64,000 nucleotides of DNA from assembly GCF_015690355.1 (NCBI RefSeq), contig NZ_JADPRT010000007.1:342268-406267 (forward strand), written 5' to 3'. A program made the translations under genes and the position numbers. Within the stretch, counting starts at the first letter, position 1. Each line of letters begins with the position of its first letter. Source of the DNA: Streptacidiphilus fuscans (lineage in GTDB: Bacteria; Actinomycetota; Actinomycetes; Streptomycetales; Streptomycetaceae). This document shows, one piece after another, positions 1 through 7,050 of the stretch. The notes beneath the pieces are model-generated. The model was not told where the DNA came from. It was given only the letters and a program-made list of their open reading frames with translations, and did not search any database.

Positions 1-465
1 CGAGAAGTCCGTCAGGTAGGTGTGCACCCGCTGGCTGATCCGACCGCGCTTGCGGAGCCGGCCCAGCACCTGGCTGGCCAGCGGGTAGGTGGAGACGACG
101 ACCGCGGTGTCGTCCGGCAGCGCGCGCTTCATCGCCCGGCCCGCGAGCCAGGTGAAGAGGGCGGCCTGGCCGTTCATCATCCGCGGGTTGTCCATGCCGC
201 CGTAGAGCAGCTTCCAGGTCCACGGGGCCCGCTCGAGCATCGTGTGGTAGGTGCCGACGAAGATCTTGCCGGTGATGCCGGGCAGCAGGTCGAGGAAGTC
301 GTGGCGGTCGACGTTCAGGCCGGCCTCGGCGAGCCGGGTCTCCAGCTCCTTCGCCACCGCGTCGTGTCCGGCTCCGACGCTCGCCGAAACGATCACCGCA
401 CGGGGCGGGCGGGCGTGCGTCAGGTCGGAACGGCGCTGCAGCGGCAGGCGGATGAGTCGGCCCAT
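1..465 (-). CDS. MGDG synthase-like glycosyltransferase, N-terminal part (cut by window edge)
   Basis: The leftward frame starts at an ATG at 463-465 and stays open to base 1, giving 155 residues. It opens with a basic leader and then the nucleotide-sugar-transferase signature VIVSASVGAGHDAVAKEL near residues 24-41, followed by RHDFLDLLPG and STYPLASQVLGRLRKRG. This order matches the N-terminal domain of the monogalactosyldiacylglycerol synthase / MurG-like GT28 family (MGDG_synth), which transfers a sugar to a membrane lipid acceptor on the cytoplasmic face. The UDP-sugar binding half lies outside the window, so substrate cannot be judged. No clear Shine-Dalgarno precedes the ATG; it is the first in-frame start before the conserved block. 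Confidence 0.75.
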   Translation of the reverse strand, partial: MGRLIRLPLQRRSDLTHARPPRAVIVSASVGAGHDAVAKELETRLAEAGLNVDRHDFLDLLPGITGKIFVGTYHTMLERAPWTWKLLYGGMDNPRMMNGQAALFTWLAGRAMKRALPDDTAVVVSTYPLASQVLGRLRKRGRISQRVHTYLTDFS

Positions 466-780
466 GATGTCGGCAGTCCCCGGATCGGTTCGGTGATGAA
501 AGCGGACAGTTCCAAGCTATTGATCGAAACGCCGCAGCGAGAGCGCCCGCAGGATGATTGGCGTCACCGCGATCCGTAGTCGCGTCGGGTACCCGGCACC
601 GCCACATACTCCATTTGGAGTACGTCGGCTCTCAGGGTCGGCCGTAAGGTGGAGACGCAGTGAACGCGGCATTCACACCCCGCCATCTGCTTCCACGCGC
701 CCCCGTTGCGCCCTGTTCTGCGGCGATCACCCCGCGTCACAGTGGCCCGAGGCGGACAGGCGACGCGTCAGGGGGCGTGG
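466..780. other. Intergenic region between divergent genes
   Basis: This 315-bp stretch separates the leftward glycosyltransferase from the rightward DUF5134 gene and must hold both promoters. I see no credible gene in it. It contains a relatively AT-rich pocket with one perfect 16-bp palindrome (607-622). Confidence 0.6.
607..622. promoter_or_regulatory. Perfect 7-2-7 palindrome, candidate operator
   Basis: TACTCCA-TT-TGGAGTA is a perfect inverted repeat in the divergent promoter region. Its size and symmetry fit a dimeric repressor site. The regulator is unknown; BlaI-type repressors, which usually partner M56 peptidases such as the one at 1570, bind sites of similar size, but no BlaI gene adjoins here. 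Confidence 0.4.
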
Positions 781-1374
781 ATGCAGGACGCGGGGGTACT
801 GGGCTGGCTGCTGGTGCTGCTCTGCGGGGGCACCGGACTCTACTGCGCCGCCCGCTTCTGCCTGCGCCGGTCGGCGCCGCGGGCGGACCGCGCCGCGGAC
901 GGCACCGAGGCGGTGATGGGCCTCGGTATGGCCGCGATGGCGGCCGGGCTGACGGCCCCTACGGGGCTCTGGGTCGCGGTCTACGGGTCGGCCGCGCTGC
1001 TCTCGCTCGGCGCGGTACTGCTGGTCTCCGGCCATCGGCTGCACCACGGCTACCACGTCCTCGGGCACGCGGCGATGGTGTACATGGCCGTCGCCATGAG
1101 CGGCGGCGCAGTCGGCTCGGGCGACATCGGTTCCGGCGACATGGCAGGGATGGCGGGAATGACCGGCATGGCGGGCGCGCCTCCCCGCGGGCTGCCCGTG
1201 CTGACGGGCACGTTGCTGGTCGCCTTCCTGGCCGTCTCGCTCGTCGCGGGCCTGCGGCTGACCGCACCCGCCACCGGCCACCGGTCCCGGTCGCTCTTCA
1301 CCGCCCCCGCGCTGCCGGACGCCTGTCGGGTGGTCATGGGCCTGTCGATGGCCACCATGCTCGTGCTGCTCTGA
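781..1374 (+). CDS. DUF5134 domain membrane protein
   Basis: A 197-residue integral membrane protein of unknown function. It has about five to six hydrophobic segments (starting VLGWLLVLLCGGTGLYCAA near residue 5) and conserved histidines in HRLHHGYHVLGHAAMVYMA, as expected for DUF5134. A Met/Gly-rich loop follows (four Met-containing steps in DMAGMAGMTGMAG), which might bind a soft metal; that is inference only. The ATG at 781 is preceded by GGGGG at 771-775; an upstream TTG at 706 is in frame but has no ribosome site. In actinobacteria DUF5134 genes are often next to M56 peptidase genes, as here. Confidence 0.7.
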   Translation: MQDAGVLGWLLVLLCGGTGLYCAARFCLRRSAPRADRAADGTEAVMGLGMAAMAAGLTAPTGLWVAVYGSAALLSLGAVLLVSGHRLHHGYHVLGHAAMVYMAVAMSGGAVGSGDIGSGDMAGMAGMTGMAGAPPRGLPVLTGTLLVAFLAVSLVAGLRLTAPATGHRSRSLFTAPALPDACRVVMGLSMATMLVLL

Positions 1375-1423
1375 GCTCGTGCTGCTCTGACCTGGTGCTG
1401 CTCCGAGCCCGTGCTGCTCCGAA
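1360..1423 (+). repeat. Four tandem 16-bp units across the DUF5134 stop codon
   Basis: Four consecutive 16-bp units (1360-1375, 1376-1391, 1392-1407, 1408-1423) of the form CTCGTGCTGCTCTGAG, with 1-4 differences each. The first unit encodes the last residues and stop of the upstream gene; the others lie in the untranslated gap. Confidence 0.75.
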
Positions 1424-1569
1424 GCGCATGCGGCGGGCTCGCCGCCGACTCCGTGTCCTGCGTCACTGCTTTCGGCAAACCGATTCCGTGGCAGGCCGAT
1501 CCGCCATAGGTTGAGCGCGCACGCAGTGACGCGTGCGTCCCGTCCTGCCCTCGGAGGTGCCGCGCAGCG

Positions 1570-2565
1570 GTGGGAGCCTTGCCCGGACTTGTCGCGCTCG
1601 GCGCGCTGCTCGCTCTGCTGGGCCCGCGCGCGCTGGCCCGCGCCCGCTGGACGGAACGCGAGCCGGTGGTCGGGCTGTGGGCCTGGCAGTGCCTGGTGGT
1701 CGGCGTCCTGCTCTGCTGCGTCTGCGCGCTGGTGCTGACCGGCGCGGCGGCCTGGCCCGCCGTCAGATCCCTTGTCTTCACCGGGGCCCCGGCAGGCGTG
1801 GAGGAGGCCTACGGCTTTCCGCTGGCCCGCCCGTGGGCGATCGGCGCGGCCTTCGTCTTCGCTGTGGGCGGCGTGCGGACCGCGCTGGCCCTGGCCGTCG
1901 AGGTCTCCGGCTCCCGTGCGACCCGGCTGCGTCAGCACCGGCAGCTGAAGGCTCAGGCGCCCGACCTGCACCCCGAGCTGCGTCCCGGGCCGCACCCCGA
2001 CCTGAAGCAGTCCGCCGCGCCATGGAGCCGCTCGGAGCGCTCGGAGCATTCGGGGCAGTCGGAGAAACTGGTCGTGCTGGAGAGCGAGGAGCTCAAGGCC
2101 TGGTCGCTGCCCGGTCCGGTGCCCCGACTGGTGGTCACCACGGCCGCGCTGCGCCGCCTCAGCACCCGCGAGCTGGACGCGTTGCTCGCCCACGAGCGCG
2201 GGCATGTCCGCGCCCGGCACCACTGGCTGTCCGGCTTCGCCGAGGCCCTCGTCTCGGCGTTCCCCGCGATACGGCTCTTCGGCCAGTTCCGCGACCAGGT
2301 GGGCCACCTCGTCGAGCTCGCCGCCGACGACTCCGCCGCGCGCAGCCACGGGCGGCTGGCCACCGCGATCGCGCTGGTCGAGCTCAACCCCGACAGCCCG
2401 TGCCCGCATCCGCTGGCCCAGATACCCGCCAGGGTCGACCGCCTGCTGGCGGGTGGCACGCGCCTGCCCTGGCCCTCCCGGCTCGGCCTGACCGTCGCCG
2501 CGGTGGCGCTGGCGCTGACCCCGGTCGTCCTCACCTTCACGCCCGGCCTGTCGGCGCTGGTCTGA
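1570..2565 (+). CDS. M56 family (BlaR1-like) membrane metallopeptidase
   Basis: A 331-residue protein with N-terminal membrane segments (residues 3-20, 35-60, about 95-115), a soluble region carrying the zinc motif HERGH (in LDALLAHERGHVRARHHWL, near residue 215) and a C-terminal hydrophobic helix (VAAVALALTPVVL). This is the M56 integral-membrane protease layout, without the penicillin-sensor domain of true BlaR1. A GTG at 1570 is chosen because GGAGG occurs at 1553-1557. M56 proteins usually cleave a BlaI-type repressor; none is adjacent, and the only BlaI family gene in the window is at 39349-39717 beside dedA. It is probably co-transcribed with the DUF5134 gene 195 bp upstream. Confidence 0.8.
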   Translation: MGALPGLVALGALLALLGPRALARARWTEREPVVGLWAWQCLVVGVLLCCVCALVLTGAAAWPAVRSLVFTGAPAGVEEAYGFPLARPWAIGAAFVFAVGGVRTALALAVEVSGSRATRLRQHRQLKAQAPDLHPELRPGPHPDLKQSAAPWSRSERSEHSGQSEKLVVLESEELKAWSLPGPVPRLVVTTAALRRLSTRELDALLAHERGHVRARHHWLSGFAEALVSAFPAIRLFGQFRDQVGHLVELAADDSAARSHGRLATAIALVELNPDSPCPHPLAQIPARVDRLLAGGTRLPWPSRLGLTVAAVALALTPVVLTFTPGLSALV

Positions 2566-2772
2566 CACCGGGTCTGTCCCCGCGCCCTGCCCCGGGTGCG
2601 GCGCGGCCCTCCGGCCGGGTTCAACCCTCCCGAAGTGGCGTAGTTCGCCAAGAAGCTGACGTACTTCCTGAAGAAGGTGGGAATGCGCTGAGTGCGAGGG
2701 CCGGTCCGGGAACCCCGCGATACGCTTCCCGGGAGTGGCCCGTGATGGCACGTTGACTGTGGGTGAATCCCC

Positions 2773-3672
2773 GTGACGGTGTTTCTTCTCGGTGTGGGCG
2801 CAGCCTGTCTGCTGGGGCTGGGTTTCGTCCTGCAGCAGCACGCGGCGCAGTCCGCCACGCGCTCCGACCTGGTCTCCTACCGCCTGCTGCTGCGGCTGGT
2901 GCGGTCACGCGAGTGGCTGCTCGGCATCGCCTTCATGGTCTGCGGTCAGGTGCTCAGCGCCATGGCCCTCGACGCGGGACGGATCTCCCTGGTCGAGCCG
3001 CTCCTCTCGACCCAGCTGCTGTTCGCCATGGCCCTGGCCCGACGGATCACCAGACAGACGCTGGGCGCCTCGGGTTGGGGCGGCGTGGTGCTGCTGGCGG
3101 TCGGCGTGACCGTCTTCATCCTCAGCGGGCAGCCCACCGGCGGTGGCGCCGAGATCGGCGCGCTGCGCCACTGGCTGGTCTTCGGCATCGTCGCCGGGCT
3201 CGCGCTGCTGCTGGTCACGCTGGCCGGACGGCTGCCCCGGATCCGCCAGGCGACCCTGCTCGCGCTCGCCGCAGGGCTGCTCTACGGCCTGCAGGACGCA
3301 CTCACCCGCACCGCCGAGCTCCGTCTGGACACCGGCGGACTCGGCCTGCTGGTGACCGGCTGGCAGCCCTACGCCGTGCTGGCGATCGGCGTGGTCGGGC
3401 TGGTCCTGGTGCAGAACGCCTTCGAGTCGGCGCCGCTGAAGATGTCCGCACCGGCGCTGACCGCGGCCCAGCCGCTGGCGGGCATCGCCTGCGGGGTCGG
3501 CTTCCTGGGCGACCAGCTCCAGCTCACCCCGGCTGCGCTGGCGGGCGCGGCGGCCGGGCTGGTCTGCATCGTGATCGGGGTGGTCGTCATCGGCCGGCAC
3601 CCGGCACTGCCGGACGCCCGCCCGGCGTCCGCTGCCCTGCCCGACGCGGAGCCGGAGACGGTGCTGCGCTGA
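2773..3672 (+). CDS. DMT superfamily transporter
   Basis: A 299-residue polytopic inner-membrane protein with about nine to ten hydrophobic helices and two related halves. The first half contains GRISLVEPLLSTQLLFAMALARR and the second MSAPALTAAQPLAGIACGVGFLGDQ, the repeated EamA/NIPA-type pattern of the drug/metabolite transporter superfamily. Substrate cannot be read from sequence. The GTG at 2773 starts directly at a hydrophobic helix, but its ribosome site is weak. The short C-terminal tail is soluble and Ala/Pro-rich. It stands alone between an M56 gene and a TetR gene; the TetR regulator 175 bp downstream might control it, though the gene order gives no proof. Confidence 0.8.
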   Translation: MTVFLLGVGAACLLGLGFVLQQHAAQSATRSDLVSYRLLLRLVRSREWLLGIAFMVCGQVLSAMALDAGRISLVEPLLSTQLLFAMALARRITRQTLGASGWGGVVLLAVGVTVFILSGQPTGGGAEIGALRHWLVFGIVAGLALLLVTLAGRLPRIRQATLLALAAGLLYGLQDALTRTAELRLDTGGLGLLVTGWQPYAVLAIGVVGLVLVQNAFESAPLKMSAPALTAAQPLAGIACGVGFLGDQLQLTPAALAGAAAGLVCIVIGVVVIGRHPALPDARPASAALPDAEPETVLR

Positions 3673-3847
3673 AGCTCCCGGGCTGATGCTGCTGCGCCGA
3701 GGGCCCGTGTCGCGCAGCTCAGGAGCCGCCTTCCGGGGCCGGTAGGACGCTCAGGTTGCGCGCGTATATTGGCGCCCAGCCAGTGAGCGGCACCCACTGA
3801 CCGGCCCCCACCCCCAGCCGGTCAGCCCAAGGCAGTGCAGGAGCGCC

Positions 3848-4483
3848 ATGTCACCACGTCGGGAAGCGGTCAACGAGGTCATGCGTGCGCGCTCGCGCGA
3901 GCGCATCATGCAGGCCACCGTGGAGCTGATCGACGAGCACGGCTTCAACCGGGTCACCCTCGCCGACATCGCCGAGCGGGCACGGGTGGCCCGCGGGCTG
4001 GTCTCGTACTACTTCCCCGGCAAGCGGTTCCTGCTGCAGACCGCGATGCACCGGCACATGCACCTGGCCCTGGCCGCGGCGCTGCGTCCGCTGGACGAGC
4101 CCGGCAACCCCGCGCAGAGCGAGGACCCGGACGTCTGGCTGGCCACCACGATCGACGCGATCACCGGCCTGGCCGTCGACCAGCCCACGCTGATGCGGAC
4201 GCATCTGGCGCTGATCCTGGCCCCCATCGACGGGCGCTTCGTCCAGGACGACGAGCAGCAGCAACTCGGGGCGCTGCTCCAGGAGGTGCTGCGGCGGCGC
4301 GGCTCGGCCGATCCGGCCGCTGACCACGCGGTGCTGCGCAGCGCGCTGATGGGCGCGTGCATCGGCCTGCTGCTTCCCGGCGCCGAACTGCCGGGCTCCG
4401 TGATCCGCGCGGACCTCTTCGCCCGCTACGGCCTGGACCCTCGCCTCGGTCCGCGCAGCGCGACAGCCGTCGCGCTGCCCTGA
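3848..4483 (+). CDS. TetR/AcrR family transcriptional regulator
   Basis: A 211-residue DNA-binding protein. Residues about 15-62 form the TetR helix-turn-helix (RERIMQATVELIDEHGFN, then ADIAERARVARGLVSYYF), and the rest is an all-helical ligand/dimer domain. The ATG at 3848 is the natural start, with a basic N-terminal arm SPRREAVNEVMRAR. A TATATT element at 3764-3769 lies in the upstream gap and may be its -10. The ligand and target genes are unknown; the upstream transporter is the closest candidate. Confidence 0.85.
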   Translation: MSPRREAVNEVMRARSRERIMQATVELIDEHGFNRVTLADIAERARVARGLVSYYFPGKRFLLQTAMHRHMHLALAAALRPLDEPGNPAQSEDPDVWLATTIDAITGLAVDQPTLMRTHLALILAPIDGRFVQDDEQQQLGALLQEVLRRRGSADPAADHAVLRSALMGACIGLLLPGAELPGSVIRADLFARYGLDPRLGPRSATAVALP

Positions 4484-4518
4484 TCGTGACACCGTCCGAT
4501 CGCGACGACGCCTGAGCG

Positions 4519-5382
4519 TCAGGCTTCCTCGATCAGCCCGGTGAGCAGGTCGACCGTCTTCTCCGGCGTCAGGCTGTCGACGCTGAGCCGCTCCATGACC
4601 TGGACGTAGGCGTCGACGTCGTCGCGCTTGTCCAGGTAGAGCGCGCTGGTGAGCTGCTCCAGGTAGACGACGTCGGGCAGGTCCTGCTCGGGGAAGCGGA
4701 GGATCGAGAACGCGCCGGTCTCGGCCGCGTGGCCGCCGAAGCGGAACGGCATCACCTGGAGCACCACGTTCGACAGCTCGGCCATCTCGATGAGCGCCTG
4801 GACCTGAGCCCGCATCACCTTCGGTCCCCCGATGGGGCGACGCAGCGCGGCCTCGTCGATCACCGCCCAGAGACGCGGCCCGGAGCCCTCGACGACCATC
4901 CGCTGACGGCGCATCCGGAGGTCGACCCGGTGGTCGATCTCCTCCTCCCCCATGTAGGGCCGGTTCAGGCCCATGATGGCCCGCGCGTAGTCGGCGGTCT
5001 GCAGCAGGCCGGGGATGAACTGCACCTCGTAGGTGCGGATCAGCGCGGCGGCCTCCTCCAACCCCACATACGTCTGGAACCAGTTGGGCATGGCGTCGCT
5101 GAAGCTGTGCCACCAGCCGTTCTGGTTGGCCTCGCGCACCAGCGTCAGCAGCTGGCCGCGCTCGGACTCCTCGACCCCGTAGAGACTCAACAGGTCCACG
5201 ACGTCCCGCTCCTTGAAGCTGACGCGGCCCAACTCCATGCGGCTGATCTTCGACTCGGAGGCCCGGATCGTGTAACCGGCGTCCTCGCGGGAGATGCCCT
5301 TGGCCTCGCGAAGACGGCGCAGTTGGGAGCCGAGGAGGATGCGGCGCACCATCGAACCGCCCCCCGGCTGAACCGTGGTCAT
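4519..5382 (-). CDS. XRE family regulator with DUF5753 domain (WhiJ-like)
   Basis: A 287-residue protein. Residues about 15-72 are a Cro/CI-type helix-turn-helix (LGSQLRRLREAKGISREDAG, then ESKISRMELGR), followed by a DUF5753 sensor/effector domain (WFQTYVGLEEAAALIRTYE, PGLLQTADYAR, GHAAETGAFSILRF). The ATG at 5382 is set by GGAGG nine bases upstream; an inner ATG at 5352 is possible. In streptomycetes such proteins work with small DUF397 proteins and an ATPase of the anti-sigma type to control development and secondary metabolism. Both partners occur here (5716-6270 and 6407-6643), so this is a complete WhiJ-type set. Confidence 0.85.
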   Translation of the reverse strand: MTTVQPGGGSMVRRILLGSQLRRLREAKGISREDAGYTIRASESKISRMELGRVSFKERDVVDLLSLYGVEESERGQLLTLVREANQNGWWHSFSDAMPNWFQTYVGLEEAAALIRTYEVQFIPGLLQTADYARAIMGLNRPYMGEEEIDHRVDLRMRRQRMVVEGSGPRLWAVIDEAALRRPIGGPKVMRAQVQALIEMAELSNVVLQVMPFRFGGHAAETGAFSILRFPEQDLPDVVYLEQLTSALYLDKRDDVDAYVQVMERLSVDSLTPEKTVDLLTGLIEEA

Positions 5383-5715
5383 TCCGTCGAACCTCCACCC
5401 GCTGGTAACACGCCACAGTCTGCCACTGTCAGGCACTGCCCGGGCGCGCATCGTGCCTGCTTGTCCATGCGCCGGTCAAGATGTCCGAGTCGTGACCCTC
5501 CATCACTGCGCAGCGCTACCACCACACTACTCGCTGCATGGGCAGATGCACGTGCATCTGCCCTAGGCGCGAATGCACGTGAATCCACTCTTGCATCTGA
5601 CGTATGCGAAGAGGACCATGGACACGTGCACCTGCACGCCCCCTGGCAATCCGCCGAGAATTCGCCCCGGCCGGCACCACCGGACGGGGCCGCGCCCGCA
5701 TGGGAGGAGCTCTTC
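5383..5715. promoter_or_regulatory. Divergent promoter region with repeated palindromic sites
   Basis: The gap between the leftward XRE gene and the rightward ATPase gene is rich in variants of one site. There is a perfect 24-bp palindrome (5540-5563), TGCACGTGAA at 5574-5583, an imperfect inverted pair TTGCAT/TATGCGAA at 5591-5610, and GTGCACCTGCAC at 5626-5637. The clustering suggests cooperative binding by the XRE protein, controlling itself and the ATPase gene. I see no other gene here. Confidence 0.5.
5540..5563. promoter_or_regulatory. Perfect 24-bp palindrome centred on TGCACGTGCA
   Basis: Bases 5540-5551 are exactly the reverse complement of 5552-5563, with no spacer. The core TGCACGTGCA recurs twice at 6713-6728, in front of the DUF397 gene of the same set, which makes it a strong candidate operator. 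Confidence 0.6.
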
Positions 5716-6270
5716 ATGGGCCTGAGCCCGGCGGTGCTCGCGGACCGCGAAACCGTGGTGAGCTGCGCGCTCGCCCCCCGACGCGAATCCGTCCGTACAG
5801 CCAGGGAGTTCACCCGGCTCACCCTGAACCGCTGGGAGCTCGGCGATCTCTTCGACGACATCGCCCTGGTGGCAAGCGAGTTGGTGACCAACGCGCTCCG
5901 CTACGGCCTGCCGGCCCACGTGCCCGAGCCCCGCAGCATCTGGGGCAGACGCGGCGCGGGCGCAAGCCCCATCGGCGACCGCATGGACCTCCGGGCAGAG
6001 GAGACGGCGGGCAGCGGCTACGGCGGCACGGCGGAGAACCCCGGGAATCAGCCACTGATACGGCTCAGCCTGGTGCGCAGCGACCCCCAGGTGGTCTGCG
6101 CGGTGACCGACCCCTGCGAGAACGGCCCGGTGCCGCGCGAGGCGGACTGGGTGGCCGAGTCCGGCCGTGGGCTGCATCTCGTCGAGTCCTTCAGTCAGTC
6201 CTGGGGCTGGCACCCCGTGGCGGTCGGCAAGGTCGTCTGGGCCGTCTTCGAACTTCAGTCGCACGGCTGA
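5716..6270 (+). CDS. ATP-binding protein of the anti-sigma factor kinase (HATPase_c) type
   Basis: A 184-residue cytoplasmic protein with a GHKL ATPase fold: N box LVASELVTNALRYG (near residue 57), a degenerate G1 box VTDPCENGP (usually a D-x-G-x pattern) and G2 box SGRGLHLVE near the C-terminus. A 35-residue insertion, rich in Gly and Arg, separates the N box from the later strands. The ATG at 5716 is preceded by GGGAGGAG at 5701-5708. A GTG at 5626 is in frame, but it lies inside the operator-like cluster, so it is less likely. Such proteins accompany XRE-DUF5753/DUF397 pairs in streptomycetes and may regulate a sigma factor or the XRE partner. Confidence 0.75.
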   Translation: MGLSPAVLADRETVVSCALAPRRESVRTAREFTRLTLNRWELGDLFDDIALVASELVTNALRYGLPAHVPEPRSIWGRRGAGASPIGDRMDLRAEETAGSGYGGTAENPGNQPLIRLSLVRSDPQVVCAVTDPCENGPVPREADWVAESGRGLHLVESFSQSWGWHPVAVGKVVWAVFELQSHG

Positions 6271-6344
6271 TGCTCCGGCCGCGGATCGCCGCGGCCGCAC
6301 ACATCCTTCGCATGCCGCACACACCCCCCTAACACGAGAGATGA

Positions 6345-6363
6345 CCCGGGAGTTACTCCCGGG
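6345..6363. terminator. Bidirectional hairpin between convergent genes
   Basis: CCCGGGAG-TTA-CTCCCGGG forms an 8-bp perfect stem with a 3-nt loop between the stop of the ATPase gene (6270) and the stop of the DUF397 gene (6407). It has no U-tract. Confidence 0.6.
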
Positions 6364-6406
6364 CCATCACATGGGGACCGTGTGGGTGGAACGTGCGGGG
6401 CGCAGG

Positions 6407-6643
6407 TCAGTCGACCAGGTGGTCGAACTCCCCGGCCTTCACACCGTGGAGCAGCGCGACGATCTCCGCCTTGGTGTAGATGAGGGCCGGACCGTCCGGG
6501 AACCGCGAGTTGCGGACCGCGACGTCACCGCCCTCAAGGCGTGCCAGCTCGACGCAGTTGCCCTGCGAGTTGCTCATCCGGGCCTTCTGCCAGACCACTC
6601 CCTCGAGTTCCGTGGCGGCGATGCCGTTGTAGATGCGATGCAT
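6407..6643 (-). CDS. DUF397 domain small protein
   Basis: A 78-residue protein with the DUF397 pattern: a tryptophan/lysine start motif VVWQKARMSNSQGNCVELA, then VAVRNSRFPDGPALIYTKAEI and a C-terminal GEFDHLVD. The ATG at 6643 has GGGGAG seven bases upstream. DUF397 proteins are encoded beside XRE-DUF5753 regulators and are thought to modulate or antagonise them. It is convergent with the ATPase gene and faces the XRE gene across it. Its own upstream region carries the same TGCACGTGCA motif as the XRE promoter. Confidence 0.85.
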   Translation of the reverse strand: MHRIYNGIAATELEGVVWQKARMSNSQGNCVELARLEGGDVAVRNSRFPDGPALIYTKAEIVALLHGVKAGEFDHLVD

Positions 6644-7050
6644 AGGTATCTCCCCGGGACGTGCGAGCGGTGCACCATGCAGCGTTCTCACTGCCGGTGA
6701 TGATATCGCCAGTGCACGTGCACGTGCAGGTGCTTATGCGTGTGCACATGCGTTTACAGGAGGTGACTGCTTTCTTTACAGCACGGGGAGTTGACCGCCC
6801 TAAACGGGCAAATCCGGGCGCATCGTCGTCGCTCTCGGCAACAGGCTCTCGCACAGTGCACACATATCGACCGACTTGATCAACAGCATGGAACTCCCCC
6901 GTGACGCACAGTCAGTAACCACGTGCCCGTACCACCTGTGTGACGCTGCTCACGCGTGTTCGGTTCGGCCGATCCCTTACTCACCGGTATGGGGCCGGTA
7001 TAGGGCACCCGGCTCCCAGGGGACGAACGGATGACCTACCATCGTCCCCC
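6644..7050. other. 407-bp intergenic region with operator-like repeats
   Basis: Separates the leftward DUF397 gene from the rightward CbiX-like gene. It holds the TGCACGTGCA cluster (6713-6752), an orphan perfect Shine-Dalgarno AGGAGGTGA (6758-6766) with no usable start codon after it, and the sequence before the CbiX-like gene with a CCGGTAT direct repeat. I see no convincing gene. Confidence 0.5.
6713..6752. promoter_or_regulatory. TGCACGTGCA tandem/overlapping sites upstream of DUF397 gene
   Basis: TGCACGTGCA occurs at 6713-6722 and again, overlapping, at 6719-6728, followed by a related GTGTGCACATGCG at 6739-6751. The same core is the centre of the 24-bp palindrome at 5540-5563. This is a likely binding site for the XRE-DUF5753 protein. 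Confidence 0.5.

Noticed and set aside
727-2841. A 704-residue minus-strand frame
   Set aside because: Antisense to the DUF5134 and M56 genes; compositionally biased Gln/Gly/Arg translation with no domain.
5626-5715. Longer N-terminus for the ATPase gene from GTG 5626
   Set aside because: The GTG lies within the operator-like repeats, and the ATG at 5716 has a much better Shine-Dalgarno.
6889-7035. Small ORF (ATG at 6889) before the CbiX-like gene
   Set aside because: Codon choice (GTA, TAT, AGG, TCA) is unlike the surrounding genes and there is no ribosome site.
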